Shown here: piece after piece, positions 20,562 through 29,229 of the stretch
Numbering within the stretch: the stretch's first letter is position 1
Layout: each line of letters begins with the position of its first letter
Assembly (NCBI RefSeq): GCF_000498575.2
Contig: NZ_AWSQ01000001.1
Location: forward strand, 1,792,161 to 1,851,393
Reading direction: 5' to 3'
Length of the DNA stretch: 59,233 bases
DNA from: Pseudomonas taeanensis MS-3
GTDB lineage: Bacteria; Pseudomonadota; Gammaproteobacteria; Pseudomonadales; Pseudomonadaceae
Notes under the pieces: model-generated
Database searches by the model: none
Seen by the model: the letters and a program-made list of their open reading frames with translations, nothing else
What the model was told of the DNA's origin: nothing
Translations under genes and position numbers: made by a program

Positions 20562-21458
20562 ATGGTAGCTGTTCAGGCGATTCTGCCGATCTTTGCATTG
20601 GTGCTGCTGGGCTACCTGCTGGGCTGGCGCCAGTGGCTGAGCGCCGAGTCGGCGGCCGGCTTGGCCAACATCACCTTCAAGCTGTTCATGCCGACCTTGC
20701 TGTTCGCCGGTATCGCCAAGGCGCCGCTGGCCGACGGCTTGTCGCCGATGCTGCTGCTTGCCTATTACCTGCCAGTGCTGCTGGTATTCGGCCTGGTCAA
20801 CCTGCTCGTCCACCGGCAGCGCGGCACAGCCACGCCGTTGGGGCTGGTAGCGGCTTTTTCCAATAATGTGCTGGTCGGCATTCCGCTGGTGACGACCCTG
20901 ATGGGCTCGGCAGGACTGGTGTATGTGTTCGCCATTCTGGTGTTTCACAGCCTGACGCTGTTCTCCCTGCACAGTTTCTATGCCGCCTTCGGTAGTCCAG
21001 AGCGAGTCGATGCGAGGGGGCTGCTGAAGAATCTGGCCAATCCGATGATCGTCGGTCTGCTGCTCGGTGCGCTGCTCAACGTCTCGGAGGTGGGCTTGCC
21101 TGAGCCGCTGTGGCGCATGTTCACCTGGCTGGCTCAGGCGGCATTGCCCTGCGCCTTGATCGTGTTGGGTGTGAGCCTGTCGCGCTATCGGCTGCGGCCC
21201 AGTCGTATGGTGCTGGGTCTGACCTTGGCCAAGCTGGTGCTGTTCCCGGCCATGGTCTGGTGGCTGAGCACGCTACTGCCCGGGCTGAGCGATGCGGCGC
21301 GTTCTGTATTGGTACTACTGGCCGCCTGCCCCAGCGGGGTCAATGTACTGGCCTTCGCGAAAAACCCGGAAGACACTCGTAGCGTCAGCTCGGCGGTGTT
21401 TCTATCCACCGTACTGGCGGCGCTGACGCTGCCGATGTGGATGCTTCTGGTGGCCTGA
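20562..21458 (+). CDS. AEC family (auxin efflux carrier-like) transporter
   Basis: A 298-residue membrane protein with about ten hydrophobic segments and the AEC family pattern, including FSNNVLVGIPLV in the first half and the C-terminal CPSGVNVLAFAKNPEDTRSVSSAVFLST. Bacterial members export or import malate, malonate and other organic acids. AGGAG lies 11 bases before the ATG at 20562. The frame is open upstream to 20367 without start support. The substrate cannot be told from sequence. Confidence 0.88.
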   Translation: MVAVQAILPIFALVLLGYLLGWRQWLSAESAAGLANITFKLFMPTLLFAGIAKAPLADGLSPMLLLAYYLPVLLVFGLVNLLVHRQRGTATPLGLVAAFSNNVLVGIPLVTTLMGSAGLVYVFAILVFHSLTLFSLHSFYAAFGSPERVDARGLLKNLANPMIVGLLLGALLNVSEVGLPEPLWRMFTWLAQAALPCALIVLGVSLSRYRLRPSRMVLGLTLAKLVLFPAMVWWLSTLLPGLSDAARSVLVLLAACPSGVNVLAFAKNPEDTRSVSSAVFLSTVLAALTLPMWMLLVA

Positions 21459-21495
21459 AGCCAGAGCGTCTTCGTTCTGCTTTAACCAATCGGGG

Positions 21496-21777
21496 CTAAC
21501 CCGCATGACGTTGCTTCAGCAGACGTTCGGTACCGCCTTCGGCCAGGCGTAGATGCTGTTGTCCTGGCGTGCGCGCTGCACCGTTCTCCGCAGTACGCAA
21601 GCGCTGCTGCAGCAGGCGCTCGGTGCCCCCTTCGGCTACATGGCGATCTTGCAGCTGAATTTCTGGCTGGCTGTCTTTCACTTCGCCGAGCAGAGGCTGG
21701 GGATTGAGGTTCGGCAGCGCGAAGGCGTTGGCGGCGAACAGGCTCAGGAACAGGCTGATAAGGATTTGGCGTTTCAT
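21496..21777 (-). CDS. Small secreted protein with repeated AEGGTERLL motif
   Basis: A 93-residue protein with a clear signal peptide (MKRQILISLFLSLFAANAFA, cleavage near residue 20) and a very strong ribosome site GGAGGAG before the ATG at 21777. The mature part is polar and carries AEGGTERLLQQRLRTAENG and later LRLAEGGTERLLKQR, an internal repeat of about 13 residues 31 residues apart. It is probably periplasmic or extracellular and partly disordered. No known domain recognised. Confidence 0.7.
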   Translation of the reverse strand: MKRQILISLFLSLFAANAFALPNLNPQPLLGEVKDSQPEIQLQDRHVAEGGTERLLQQRLRTAENGAARTPGQQHLRLAEGGTERLLKQRHAG

Positions 21778-22000
21778 GTCGGCTCCTCCAGGTGGGGGCA
21801 CAATGGCTACAGGAGGCAATTCTAGGGACTTGGCGGCGGATAAGAAGTTGAGCGGCTCGATAGTGCCCATCGACCCGTTTGATGGTCGGGCGAACCCCTC
21901 TATATCAAGGGGCGTGGCCGGTTTTGCGCTATGGTTAATCAGTCTTCCGTGCCTTCCGGCGCCGCTCACTCAACTGCTTGTCGAACAGGGATGCTCACTC

Positions 22001-22891
22001 ATGTCGAAGTCCGCTACGCCGCGATACCCACTGGTGCTGGTGCCAGGGTTACTGGGGTTTATCCGGTTGCTCGGTTATCCCTATTGGTACGGCATCGTCT
22101 CGGCGTTGCGCCGGCAGGGTGCCCAAGTGTTTCCCGTGTTGCTTTCTTCGGTGCACTCCAGTGAGGTGAGGGGCGAGCAGTTGCTCGAGCGTATCGCCCA
22201 GGTCTTGCAGGAGACCGGGGCCGACAAGGTGCACCTGATCGGCCATAGCCAGGGCGCGCTGAGCGCTCGCTATGCCGCCGCGCTGAAACCGCAGTGGGTG
22301 GCCTCGGTGACCTCGGTGGCCGGGCCTAATCATGGCTCGGAGTTGGCTGACTTCCTCCTGCGCTGGGCGCCCTCTGGCAGTGTGCGCGAAAAACTCCTGG
22401 CCGCCGTGATGCGCGGTGTGGCGCGCTGTATGGCCTGGCTGGAAAGCGCCTATAAAGGACCGCGCTTGCCCATGGATGTGCGCGCCGCGCAGCAATCGCT
22501 GACCACTCAAGGCGTCGCCGCGTTCAACGCGCTTTATCCGCAAGGCGTAGCCGAGACCTGGGGCGGCGAGGGCGCGGAAGAGGTGAGTGGCGTGCGCTAT
22601 TACTCCTGGTCCGGCACCCTGCAAGCGGGTATCACCAATCGCGGCGGCAATCGCTGGGACGGGCCGAATCTGGCCTGTCGGCTGTTCGCCCGCACCTTTC
22701 GCCGTGAGGCCGGACACTGCGATGGCATGGTCGGCCGCTACAGCTCGCACTTGGGCAAGGTGATTGCCGACGACTTGCCGCTGGATCACTTCGACATCAT
22801 CAATCAGAGCTTCGGTCTGGTCGGCAAGGGTGCCGATCCGGTGCGGCTGTTCGTCGAGCATTCCCGGCGCTTGCGGGATGCGGGCCTGTAG
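22001..22891 (+). CDS. Triacylglycerol lipase, family I.1 (P. fragi type)
   Basis: A 296-residue alpha/beta-hydrolase. It opens with YPLVLVPGLLGF (oxyanion region), has the nucleophile elbow GHSQG with Ser83, then SVAGPNHGSELAD, and the acid and base near Asp241 (HCDGMVGR) and His263 (PLDHFD). It aligns by eye over its whole length with the P. fragi lipase and, like it, has no obvious signal peptide. No lipase foldase (lif) gene is adjacent. ATG at 22001 is preferred because homologues start just before RYP; the frame is open upstream to 21704. Confidence 0.9.
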   Translation: MSKSATPRYPLVLVPGLLGFIRLLGYPYWYGIVSALRRQGAQVFPVLLSSVHSSEVRGEQLLERIAQVLQETGADKVHLIGHSQGALSARYAAALKPQWVASVTSVAGPNHGSELADFLLRWAPSGSVREKLLAAVMRGVARCMAWLESAYKGPRLPMDVRAAQQSLTTQGVAAFNALYPQGVAETWGGEGAEEVSGVRYYSWSGTLQAGITNRGGNRWDGPNLACRLFARTFRREAGHCDGMVGRYSSHLGKVIADDLPLDHFDIINQSFGLVGKGADPVRLFVEHSRRLRDAGL

Positions 22892-23109
22892 ACGCGGCCA
22901 GGTGCTGCACTGTCTGGTGCAGGCGCGCGGCTCTCGTCGAATCAAGCGCTGTTGCGTGCATTTCCCGTTTTGTCGGGCTCTTTATCAGCGTGTCCTGGTC
23001 CCGGGGCGTGATGCCCTGACAGCATGGCAGCGGCTGGAGGGTGAGTGAGTTGGCTTTAGTGAATCTTCGACTAGTCTGACGAGATAGCGACTATTTCGCG
23101 GGACTTAGC
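22892..23109. other. Intergenic region before the TRAP operon
   Basis: 218 bases without a gene. It should hold the promoter of the TRAP transporter genes; no confident -10/-35 pair, sigma-54 box or terminator was identified. Confidence 0.4.
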
Positions 23110-23616
23110 ATGCCTAAAGCCATAAGGGTTTTTGTCAGAGCAGTGGATGCGATGAATCGGGTCATAGGCCGATTCGCCATGTACCTGATCTTCGTCATGC
23201 TGGGCGTGCTGCTTTATTCCTCGATCAGTAAGACCTTCTTCCATCCGGCGTCCTGGACCTTGGAAACCGCGCAGTTCCTGATGGTCGCCTATTTTCTCCT
23301 GGGCGGCGGCTACTCCATGCAACTCGATGCCCATGTGCGCATGGACCTGTTCTACAGCCGCTGGTCGCCCAAAACCAGTGCGATCATGGATGCTCTCACC
23401 GTCGGCTTCCTGATTTTCTACCTGGTCTTCCTGCTCTACGGCGGTATTTCCTCGACCCGATACGCGCTCGAGTATGGCGAAACCAGCTATTCGGCGTGGT
23501 CGCCACCGATGGCACCAATCAAGATCATCATGACCATCGGCGTGGCGCTGATGCTGTTGCAAACCATCGCCACCTTCTTCAAGGATGTCGCCGCGGCGCG
23601 GGGAGAAACGTTGTAA
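23110..23616 (+). CDS. TRAP transporter small membrane subunit (DctQ type)
   Basis: A 168-residue protein with four hydrophobic segments. FYSRWSPKTSAIMDALTVGFLIFYLVFLLYGG is characteristic of DctQ subunits, as is SAWSPPMAPIKIIMTIG near the C-terminus. Together with the large subunit it forms the sodium-driven permease of a tripartite transporter. The stop TAA overlaps the ATG of the DctM gene (TAATG), so the two are coupled. Confidence 0.92.
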   Translation: MPKAIRVFVRAVDAMNRVIGRFAMYLIFVMLGVLLYSSISKTFFHPASWTLETAQFLMVAYFLLGGGYSMQLDAHVRMDLFYSRWSPKTSAIMDALTVGFLIFYLVFLLYGGISSTRYALEYGETSYSAWSPPMAPIKIIMTIGVALMLLQTIATFFKDVAAARGETL

Positions 23617-24941
23617 TGAGTTATGAACTCATCGCGCTGCTGATGTTTTCCTCGATGATGTTGCTGTTACTCACCGGTAAGCGGGTGTTCGGCGCCATCG
23701 GCTTCGTCGCGGTGGTTTCTGCCTTGCTGCTATGGGGCGACGGCGGCTCGGAAATCGCCTTCAGCGCGGCCATGAAGTTGATGAAGTGGTACCCGCTGCT
23801 GACCCTGCCGATGTTCGTGTTCATGGGTTACATGCTCTCCGAGTCCGGGCTGGCCGACGATCTGTACCGGATGTTCCACGTGTGGATGGGGCCGCTTCAC
23901 GGCGGCCTGGCGATCGGCACCATCGCCCTGATGGTGGCGATTTCCGCGATGAATGGCCTGAGTGTCGCCGGCATGGCCATCGGCGCCAGTATTGCCTTGC
24001 CGGAGCTGCTGCGCCGCGGTTACGACAAGATCATGGTGACCGGGGTGATCCAGGCCGGCAGTTCCCTGGGCATTCTGATTCCGCCCAGCGTGGTACTGGT
24101 GCTGTACGGCATGATCGCGCGGCAGCCGGTGGGGCAGTTGTGGTTGGCCGGGGTCTTTCCGGGTTTGATGATGGCGGGTCTGTTCGTACTCTACATCGTC
24201 ATCCGTTGCCGCCTGCAGCCAGACCTGGGGCCGGCCTTGCCCGAGGAGGAGCGGCAGGCGATCAGTTGGACGGAAAAAGTGCGTCTGCTCAAGGCCGGCA
24301 TCGCACCTTTGTTCATCTTCTTTTCCATGACCGGCCTGTTCCTGATGGGCATCACCAGTCTGGTTGAGAGTTCGGCCGTGGGCGCCGCCGCGGCGACCCT
24401 GGCCGCGCTGCTCAAGCGCCGGCTGACCGCCCAGGTGATGGAGGAGACCCTGCGCAAGACCCTTGGCATCAGCTGCATGTTCATGTGGATCATCCTCGCG
24501 GCCCTGTGTTTTGGCGCGGTGTTCGATGGTCTGGGCGCAGTGAATGCCATTGAGGGCTTCTTCGTCGATCGCATGAACCTGGGGCCCTGGGAAATCCTCA
24601 TCATGATGCAGCTGTCGTTCATCCTCATGGGCATGTTCCTGGATGACACGGCCATGCTGGTCATCGTTGCGCCCCTCTACGTGCCCCTAGTCGGCGCCCT
24701 GGGTTTCGATCTGGTCTGGTATGGCGTGCTCTATACCATTACCTGCCAGATCGCCTACATGACCCCGCCCTTCGGCTACAACCTGTTTCTCATGCGTGCC
24801 ATGGCTCCGCCGGAAGTGACCTTGCGGGACATCTATGTCTCGGTTACCCCCTTCGTGCTGATCATGATCCTGGCCTTGGTGCTGGTGATGATGTTTCCGC
24901 AATTGGCCCTGTGGCTGCCTCAATGGCATTACGCACGCTGA
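23616..24941 (+). CDS. TRAP transporter large membrane subunit (DctM type)
   Basis: A 441-residue permease with about 12 hydrophobic segments. Family motifs include LLTLPMFVFMGYMLSESGLA, GSSLGILIPPSVVLVLYG and MTPPFGYNLFLM. The start at 23616 overlaps the DctQ stop; the frame is open further upstream only as a shadow of dctQ. It acts with the periplasmic protein at 25115. This DctM/DctQ/DctP order is a complete TRAP system. Confidence 0.95.
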   Translation: MSYELIALLMFSSMMLLLLTGKRVFGAIGFVAVVSALLLWGDGGSEIAFSAAMKLMKWYPLLTLPMFVFMGYMLSESGLADDLYRMFHVWMGPLHGGLAIGTIALMVAISAMNGLSVAGMAIGASIALPELLRRGYDKIMVTGVIQAGSSLGILIPPSVVLVLYGMIARQPVGQLWLAGVFPGLMMAGLFVLYIVIRCRLQPDLGPALPEEERQAISWTEKVRLLKAGIAPLFIFFSMTGLFLMGITSLVESSAVGAAAATLAALLKRRLTAQVMEETLRKTLGISCMFMWIILAALCFGAVFDGLGAVNAIEGFFVDRMNLGPWEILIMMQLSFILMGMFLDDTAMLVIVAPLYVPLVGALGFDLVWYGVLYTITCQIAYMTPPFGYNLFLMRAMAPPEVTLRDIYVSVTPFVLIMILALVLVMMFPQLALWLPQWHYAR

Positions 24942-25114
24942 ACAAGAGATTTCAGGACCGGCAGCCAAGCAGTTGGATGATTGACGCGGGCGAGAACGGC
25001 GCCCCCAAGCGAGGGCAAGAGGGCCACCTGAAAAACGCTGCACCGACCTGGCAGGGTCGCAGTAGTGCTATGCGGTTGTATGACATCTGAATCGACACTA
25101 TTGGAGATAACAGC
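24942..25114. other. Spacer between DctM and DctP genes
   Basis: 173 bases without a gene. The gap is unusually long for a TRAP operon and could hold a second promoter raising expression of the binding protein. No terminator was recognised. Confidence 0.35.
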
Positions 25115-26167
25115 ATGAGTACGAGACGCAATTTTCTGAAAACCGCGGCGGTGACTACCGGGGCAGTGGGCGCCACGGCCCTGGGCTCGGCGCATATCTA
25201 TGCCGCTGAGCCGAAGAAGATCACCTGGCGCCTGCAGACCTATGCCGGTCCGGCGCTTGCCGAGCATGTGATCAAGCCGTCCATCGATGCGTTCAATCAA
25301 GCGGCCAACGGTGAGATGGAGATTCAACTGTTCTTCGCCGATCAGCTGGTGCCGACCGGCGAGTTGTTCCGCGCCATGCAGCGCGGCACTATTGATGCTG
25401 TGCAGAGCGACGACGACTCGATCGCCGCGCCGGTGGATGTCTCGGTATTCGGCGGCTATTTTCCCTTCGCCACACGCTACAGCCTGGACGTGCCGGTGCT
25501 GTTCGAGAAGTACGGCCTGCGGCAGATCTGGGAGGAAGCCTACAGCGAGGTCAAGGGCGTCACCTGGCTCGGTGCCGGCGCCTGGGACCCGTGTCATTTC
25601 GCCACGGTCGAGCCGATCAGGAGCCTGGCTGACCTCAAGGGCAAGCGCATCTTTACCTTCCCTACCGCCGGCAAGTTTCTCTCCCGCTTCGGGGTGATCC
25701 CGGTGACCCTGCCCTGGGAGGATGTCGAGGTCGCGGTGCAGACCGGCGAGCTGGACGGCATCACCTGGTCGGGCATCACCGAGGACTACACCGTCGGTTG
25801 GGCCAACGTGACCAAGTATTTTCTCACCAACAACATCTCCGGCGCCTGGATCGGCTCTTATTTCGCCAACTCGGAGAAGTGGGCCGAAGTGCCCGAGCAC
25901 CTCAAGACCCTGTTCAAACTGTGCATGGACAGTTCGCACTATTACCGCCAGCACTGGTACTGGGGCGGCGAGGCGCAGTTGCGGGTCGAGGGCGGCAAGC
26001 TGGAGCTCACCACCATTCCCGATGCGGAGTGGAAAACCGTGGAAGACGAGGCGCACAAGTTCTGGGACGAGATCGCCAAGACCAGTCCGCGCAGCGCCAA
26101 AGTGGTGGAGATATTCAAGAAATACAACGCCCTGATGGCCAAAGCTGGCCCACCCTACCGCTATTGA
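25115..26167 (+). CDS. TRAP transporter periplasmic binding protein (DctP family)
   Basis: A 350-residue binding protein exported by the Tat route: the leader MSTRRNFLKTAAVTTG carries the twin-arginine motif, and cleavage is expected near AHIYA-AEPKK (about 30). The mature part opens KITWRLQTYAGPALAEHVIKPSIDAF and has the conserved ligand-Arg region ADLKGKRIFTFPTAGKFLSRFG. Tat-exported DctP proteins of this type (SmoM-like) often bind small carboxylates, keto acids or sugars, so the ligand is open. GGAG lies just upstream of the ATG. It is followed by the ligase gene at 26345. Confidence 0.92.
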   Translation: MSTRRNFLKTAAVTTGAVGATALGSAHIYAAEPKKITWRLQTYAGPALAEHVIKPSIDAFNQAANGEMEIQLFFADQLVPTGELFRAMQRGTIDAVQSDDDSIAAPVDVSVFGGYFPFATRYSLDVPVLFEKYGLRQIWEEAYSEVKGVTWLGAGAWDPCHFATVEPIRSLADLKGKRIFTFPTAGKFLSRFGVIPVTLPWEDVEVAVQTGELDGITWSGITEDYTVGWANVTKYFLTNNISGAWIGSYFANSEKWAEVPEHLKTLFKLCMDSSHYYRQHWYWGGEAQLRVEGGKLELTTIPDAEWKTVEDEAHKFWDEIAKTSPRSAKVVEIFKKYNALMAKAGPPYRY

Positions 26168-26344
26168 GAGCGGGTGTGGGCTGCCCTGGTCGCGGCTCTT
26201 CGTGCCGCGTGCGCAAGCGCGTGGCTCAGGCTGGGCGCACTCGGCTGCTGGCCACGAGCTGGTTGGCCATCGCCATCAGGCAGGGGTTAATCGACTGACA
26301 ACGCCGACAACGGAGGTCGGCAATAACAATAATCAGGGGTGCAT

Positions 26345-27718
26345 ATGCTCAATCCGCGGGATGTTAAAACCATCGAGGACGCCAAACGCATCGTCGAAGA
26401 GCGCGGCCTCAGCCACATAAAGGTGGGCGTCTTCGATAACGATGGGGTGATGCGCGGCAAATACCTCAGCCGCAGCAAGTTCTTCTCCGCCCTAGAGCAC
26501 GGCTTCGCCTTCTGCGACGTGGTGCTGGGCTGGGACGTCAAGGATCAGCTGTATGACAATGCCAGCTACACCGGCTGGCACACCGGTTACCCGGACGCAC
26601 CGGTGCGGGTGCTGGCGCATACCTGCCGGGATATTCCGTTCGAGAACGGCATGTTGCTGTTCATCTGCGAGTTCGATCAGCAGGCCGAGAAAGTCTGCCC
26701 GCGTGGCACGCTGCGCCGGGTAATCGAGCGCTGCCAGGCGATGGGCTTCGACGCCTATGCGGCGTTGGAGTATGAGTTCTTCATGTTCGATGAGACCCCG
26801 GAGTCGGTGCGCGAGAAGGGCTATCGCAATCTCAAACCGTTCACTCCGGACTGGTTCGGTTACTCGACCATCCGCAGTTCGGTGCACGCCGAGCTGTATC
26901 ACGAGATCCTCGAGATGGCCGAGCGCATGGACTTTCCCATCGAGGGCCTGCACACCGAGACCGGACCGGGCGTGCTGGAGGCGGCGATTGCCTATGATCA
27001 TGCCGAAGCGGCGGCGGACAAGGGCGCGTTGTTCAAGACCTTCATGAAGGTGCTGGCCCAGCGCAACGGTCTGATGGCCACCTTCATGGCCAAGTGGTCG
27101 GGCGATTATCCGGGGCAGAGTGGGCACATTCACGTCTCCCTGCGCGACAGTGCCAGCAACAAGTCGGCCTTCTACGACCCGGCCCAACCGCACAGCATGA
27201 GCCAGATTCAGCGACACTTTCTCGCCGGCCAGCAGCGCCTGATGCCTGAGTTCCTGTGCATGGTGGCGCCGACTCTGAACAGCTACCGGCGCATGATTCC
27301 TGGTTTCTGGGCGCCCACCGACGCCACCTGGGGCGTGGAAAACCGCACTGCGGCGCTGCGGGTGATCCCCGGCAGCGATAAGTCGCAGCGCCAGGAATAT
27401 CGCCTCGGTGCGGCGGACGGTAACCCCTATCTGGCCCTGTCGGTGGCCTTGGCGTCTGGCCTGTACGGGATCATGCAGAAGTGGGAGCCGACCGATCCCG
27501 TGGTCGGTAACGCTTATGCGCAGAAGCATCCTGAAGAGCTGGCCCTGCCGCGCACCCTGTGGGACGCGGCGCAGCGTTTGAAGGCCTCCACTGCGGCGCG
27601 AGAGCTGTTCGGTGATCCGTTCGTCGAACATTTCGCCGCCAGCCGAGAATGGGAGGAACGTGAATACCGTCGGCATGTCAGCGATTGGGAGCTGGATCGC
27701 TACTTCGAAATCATCTGA
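26345..27718 (+). CDS. Glutamine synthetase-like gamma-glutamyl-amine ligase
   Basis: A 457-residue GlnA-family protein. Catalytic segments are intact: AALEYEFFMF (metal site), LHTETGPGVLEAAI, GQSGHIHVSL with the ATP-site His, NSYRRMIPGFWAPTDATWGVENRTAALRV and the late EYRLGAADGNPYLAL. It lacks the adenylylation-site region and N-terminus of true GlnA, and resembles the ligases that join glutamate to amines (PuuA/Pau, IpuC, GlnA4-like). ATG at 26345 with AGGGG upstream is chosen; GTG at 26339 is an alternative. Aldehyde and alcohol dehydrogenase genes follow, fitting oxidation of a gamma-glutamylated amine or amino alcohol. Substrate is inferred. Confidence 0.82.
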   Translation: MLNPRDVKTIEDAKRIVEERGLSHIKVGVFDNDGVMRGKYLSRSKFFSALEHGFAFCDVVLGWDVKDQLYDNASYTGWHTGYPDAPVRVLAHTCRDIPFENGMLLFICEFDQQAEKVCPRGTLRRVIERCQAMGFDAYAALEYEFFMFDETPESVREKGYRNLKPFTPDWFGYSTIRSSVHAELYHEILEMAERMDFPIEGLHTETGPGVLEAAIAYDHAEAAADKGALFKTFMKVLAQRNGLMATFMAKWSGDYPGQSGHIHVSLRDSASNKSAFYDPAQPHSMSQIQRHFLAGQQRLMPEFLCMVAPTLNSYRRMIPGFWAPTDATWGVENRTAALRVIPGSDKSQRQEYRLGAADGNPYLALSVALASGLYGIMQKWEPTDPVVGNAYAQKHPEELALPRTLWDAAQRLKASTAARELFGDPFVEHFAASREWEEREYRRHVSDWELDRYFEII

Positions 27719-27735
27719 GTCACGCGCCTCCCTTC

Positions 27736-27797
27736 TGGTAGTCCGGGTGCAATCCGGTGGCGGCTTGACCCCATTCCAGGTTGCATTCGGGCTAAGT
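27736..27797. repeat. REP-like inverted repeat, copy 1
   Basis: Arms GTAGTCCGGGTGCAATCCGG (27738-27757) and CAGGTTGCATTCGGGCTAAG (27777-27796) are imperfect inverted copies around a loop of about 19 bases. Related arms occur near 37930 and 41480. Here it lies between the ligase and aldehyde dehydrogenase genes and may form a processing or attenuation hairpin. Confidence 0.6.
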
Positions 27798-27829
27798 GTC
27801 TATCGGGACCGGCTTCTACGGAGTGAGCA

Positions 27830-29221
27830 ATGAGCAAGCAGTTACAGTGCATTTCCCCCATCGACGGCTCGGTGTATGTCGAGCGTCCCCTGGCCTCGAC
27901 CAGTGAAATAGCCATGGCCCTGGCCAAGGCCGAACAGGCGCAGAAAGTCTGGAAACACACCACGCTGGCCGAGCGTGTCAGCATTGCGCGCAAGGCCATT
28001 GCCGTCTTCGCCGCCAAGGAAAACCAACTGGCCGAAGAGCTGTGCTGGATGATGGGCCGGCCGATCCGCTATGCCGGCGGGGAGATCCGCGGCTTCGTCG
28101 AACGCGCCAGCCATATGGCCGATATTGCCGAGAGTGCCCTGGCCGATATCCAGCTGCCGGACAAGCCCGGCTTCATCCGCTTTATTCGCCGCGAGCCGCT
28201 GGGCGTGGCCCTGGTCATCGCACCCTGGAATTACCCTTACCTGACTGCGGTGAATGCCGTGCTGCCAGCGCTGCTGGCCGGCAACGCGGTATTGCTCAAG
28301 CATTCGGCGCAGACGCCCCTTTGCGCCGAGCGCATGGTCGAGGCCTTCGCCGAGGCGGGACTGCCGGACGGGGTATTCCAGTACCTGCACCTCAGCCATG
28401 CCGATACCGAGCAACTGATCAAGGCCCCGGCAGTGCAACATGTGGCCTTCACTGGCTCGGTGCCGGGCGGCGCCATGGTCGAGCGCGCAGCGGCGGGGCG
28501 CTTTATCGGTAAGGGGCTCGAGCTGGGCGGCAAAGACCCGGCCTACGTGCGCGCCGATGCCGATCTCGCCCATGCGGTGGAGACCAGTATCGATGGCGCC
28601 TTCTTCAACTCCGGACAATCCTGTTGCGGTATCGAGCGCATCTACGTGCACGAGACGCTGTATGAGGCCTTCGTCGAACAGGCGGTAGCGCTGGTCAAAC
28701 AATACAAGCTGGGCCGTTCCGACGACCCGGACACCACCCTCGGCCCGTTGGTGCGCAGTGACGCTGCCGACTTTGTCCGCGAGCAGGTCGCCGAGGCAGT
28801 GGCCCAAGGCGCGCTCACCCATATCGACCCGGACGAATTTCCGTTGGACCAACCGGGCTCGGCGTACCTGGCGCCGCAGGTGCTGACCAACGTGCACCAC
28901 GGCATGCGAGTAATGACCGAGGAATCCTTTGGTCCGGTAGTCGGCATCCAGAAGGTCAAGGACGATGAAGAGGCGTTGGCATTGATGAACGACAGCGAGT
29001 TCGGCCTCACCGCTGCGATTTTCAGTCGCGATGTCGAGGCCGCACTGGCCCTGGCCGACCGGGTCGAGGCCGGCACGGTGTTCCTCAACCGCTGCGATTA
29101 CCTCGATCCGGCGCTGGCCTGGACTGGGGTGAAAAACTCCGGGCACGGTTGCAGCCTGTCGAGTGTCGGCTACGAGCATCTGACTCGACCGAAATCTTTC
29201 CACTTCAAGACCCAGCTGTGA
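27830..29221 (+). CDS. NAD(P)-dependent aldehyde dehydrogenase
   Basis: A 463-residue ALDH. Active-site residues are present: Asn134 (APWNYP), general base Glu231 (LELGGKDP) and catalytic Cys265 (SGQSCCGIER), plus EESFGPVVGI near the C-terminus. The short length and GQSCCGIER resemble succinate-semialdehyde-type ALDHs. It sits between the ligase-like gene and the iron alcohol dehydrogenase, 8 bases ahead of the latter. It probably oxidises the aldehyde made by that dehydrogenase to a carboxylate, though the substrate is not shown by the sequence. Confidence 0.9.
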   Translation: MSKQLQCISPIDGSVYVERPLASTSEIAMALAKAEQAQKVWKHTTLAERVSIARKAIAVFAAKENQLAEELCWMMGRPIRYAGGEIRGFVERASHMADIAESALADIQLPDKPGFIRFIRREPLGVALVIAPWNYPYLTAVNAVLPALLAGNAVLLKHSAQTPLCAERMVEAFAEAGLPDGVFQYLHLSHADTEQLIKAPAVQHVAFTGSVPGGAMVERAAAGRFIGKGLELGGKDPAYVRADADLAHAVETSIDGAFFNSGQSCCGIERIYVHETLYEAFVEQAVALVKQYKLGRSDDPDTTLGPLVRSDAADFVREQVAEAVAQGALTHIDPDEFPLDQPGSAYLAPQVLTNVHHGMRVMTEESFGPVVGIQKVKDDEEALALMNDSEFGLTAAIFSRDVEAALALADRVEAGTVFLNRCDYLDPALAWTGVKNSGHGCSLSSVGYEHLTRPKSFHFKTQL

Positions 29222-29229
29222 GGCGCGTC

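Noticed and set aside
26492..29203. Two long minus-strand frames (26492-27676 and 27842-29203)
   Set aside because: Antisense to the ligase-like and aldehyde dehydrogenase genes, whose catalytic motifs are intact; long shadows are common in G+C-rich DNA.
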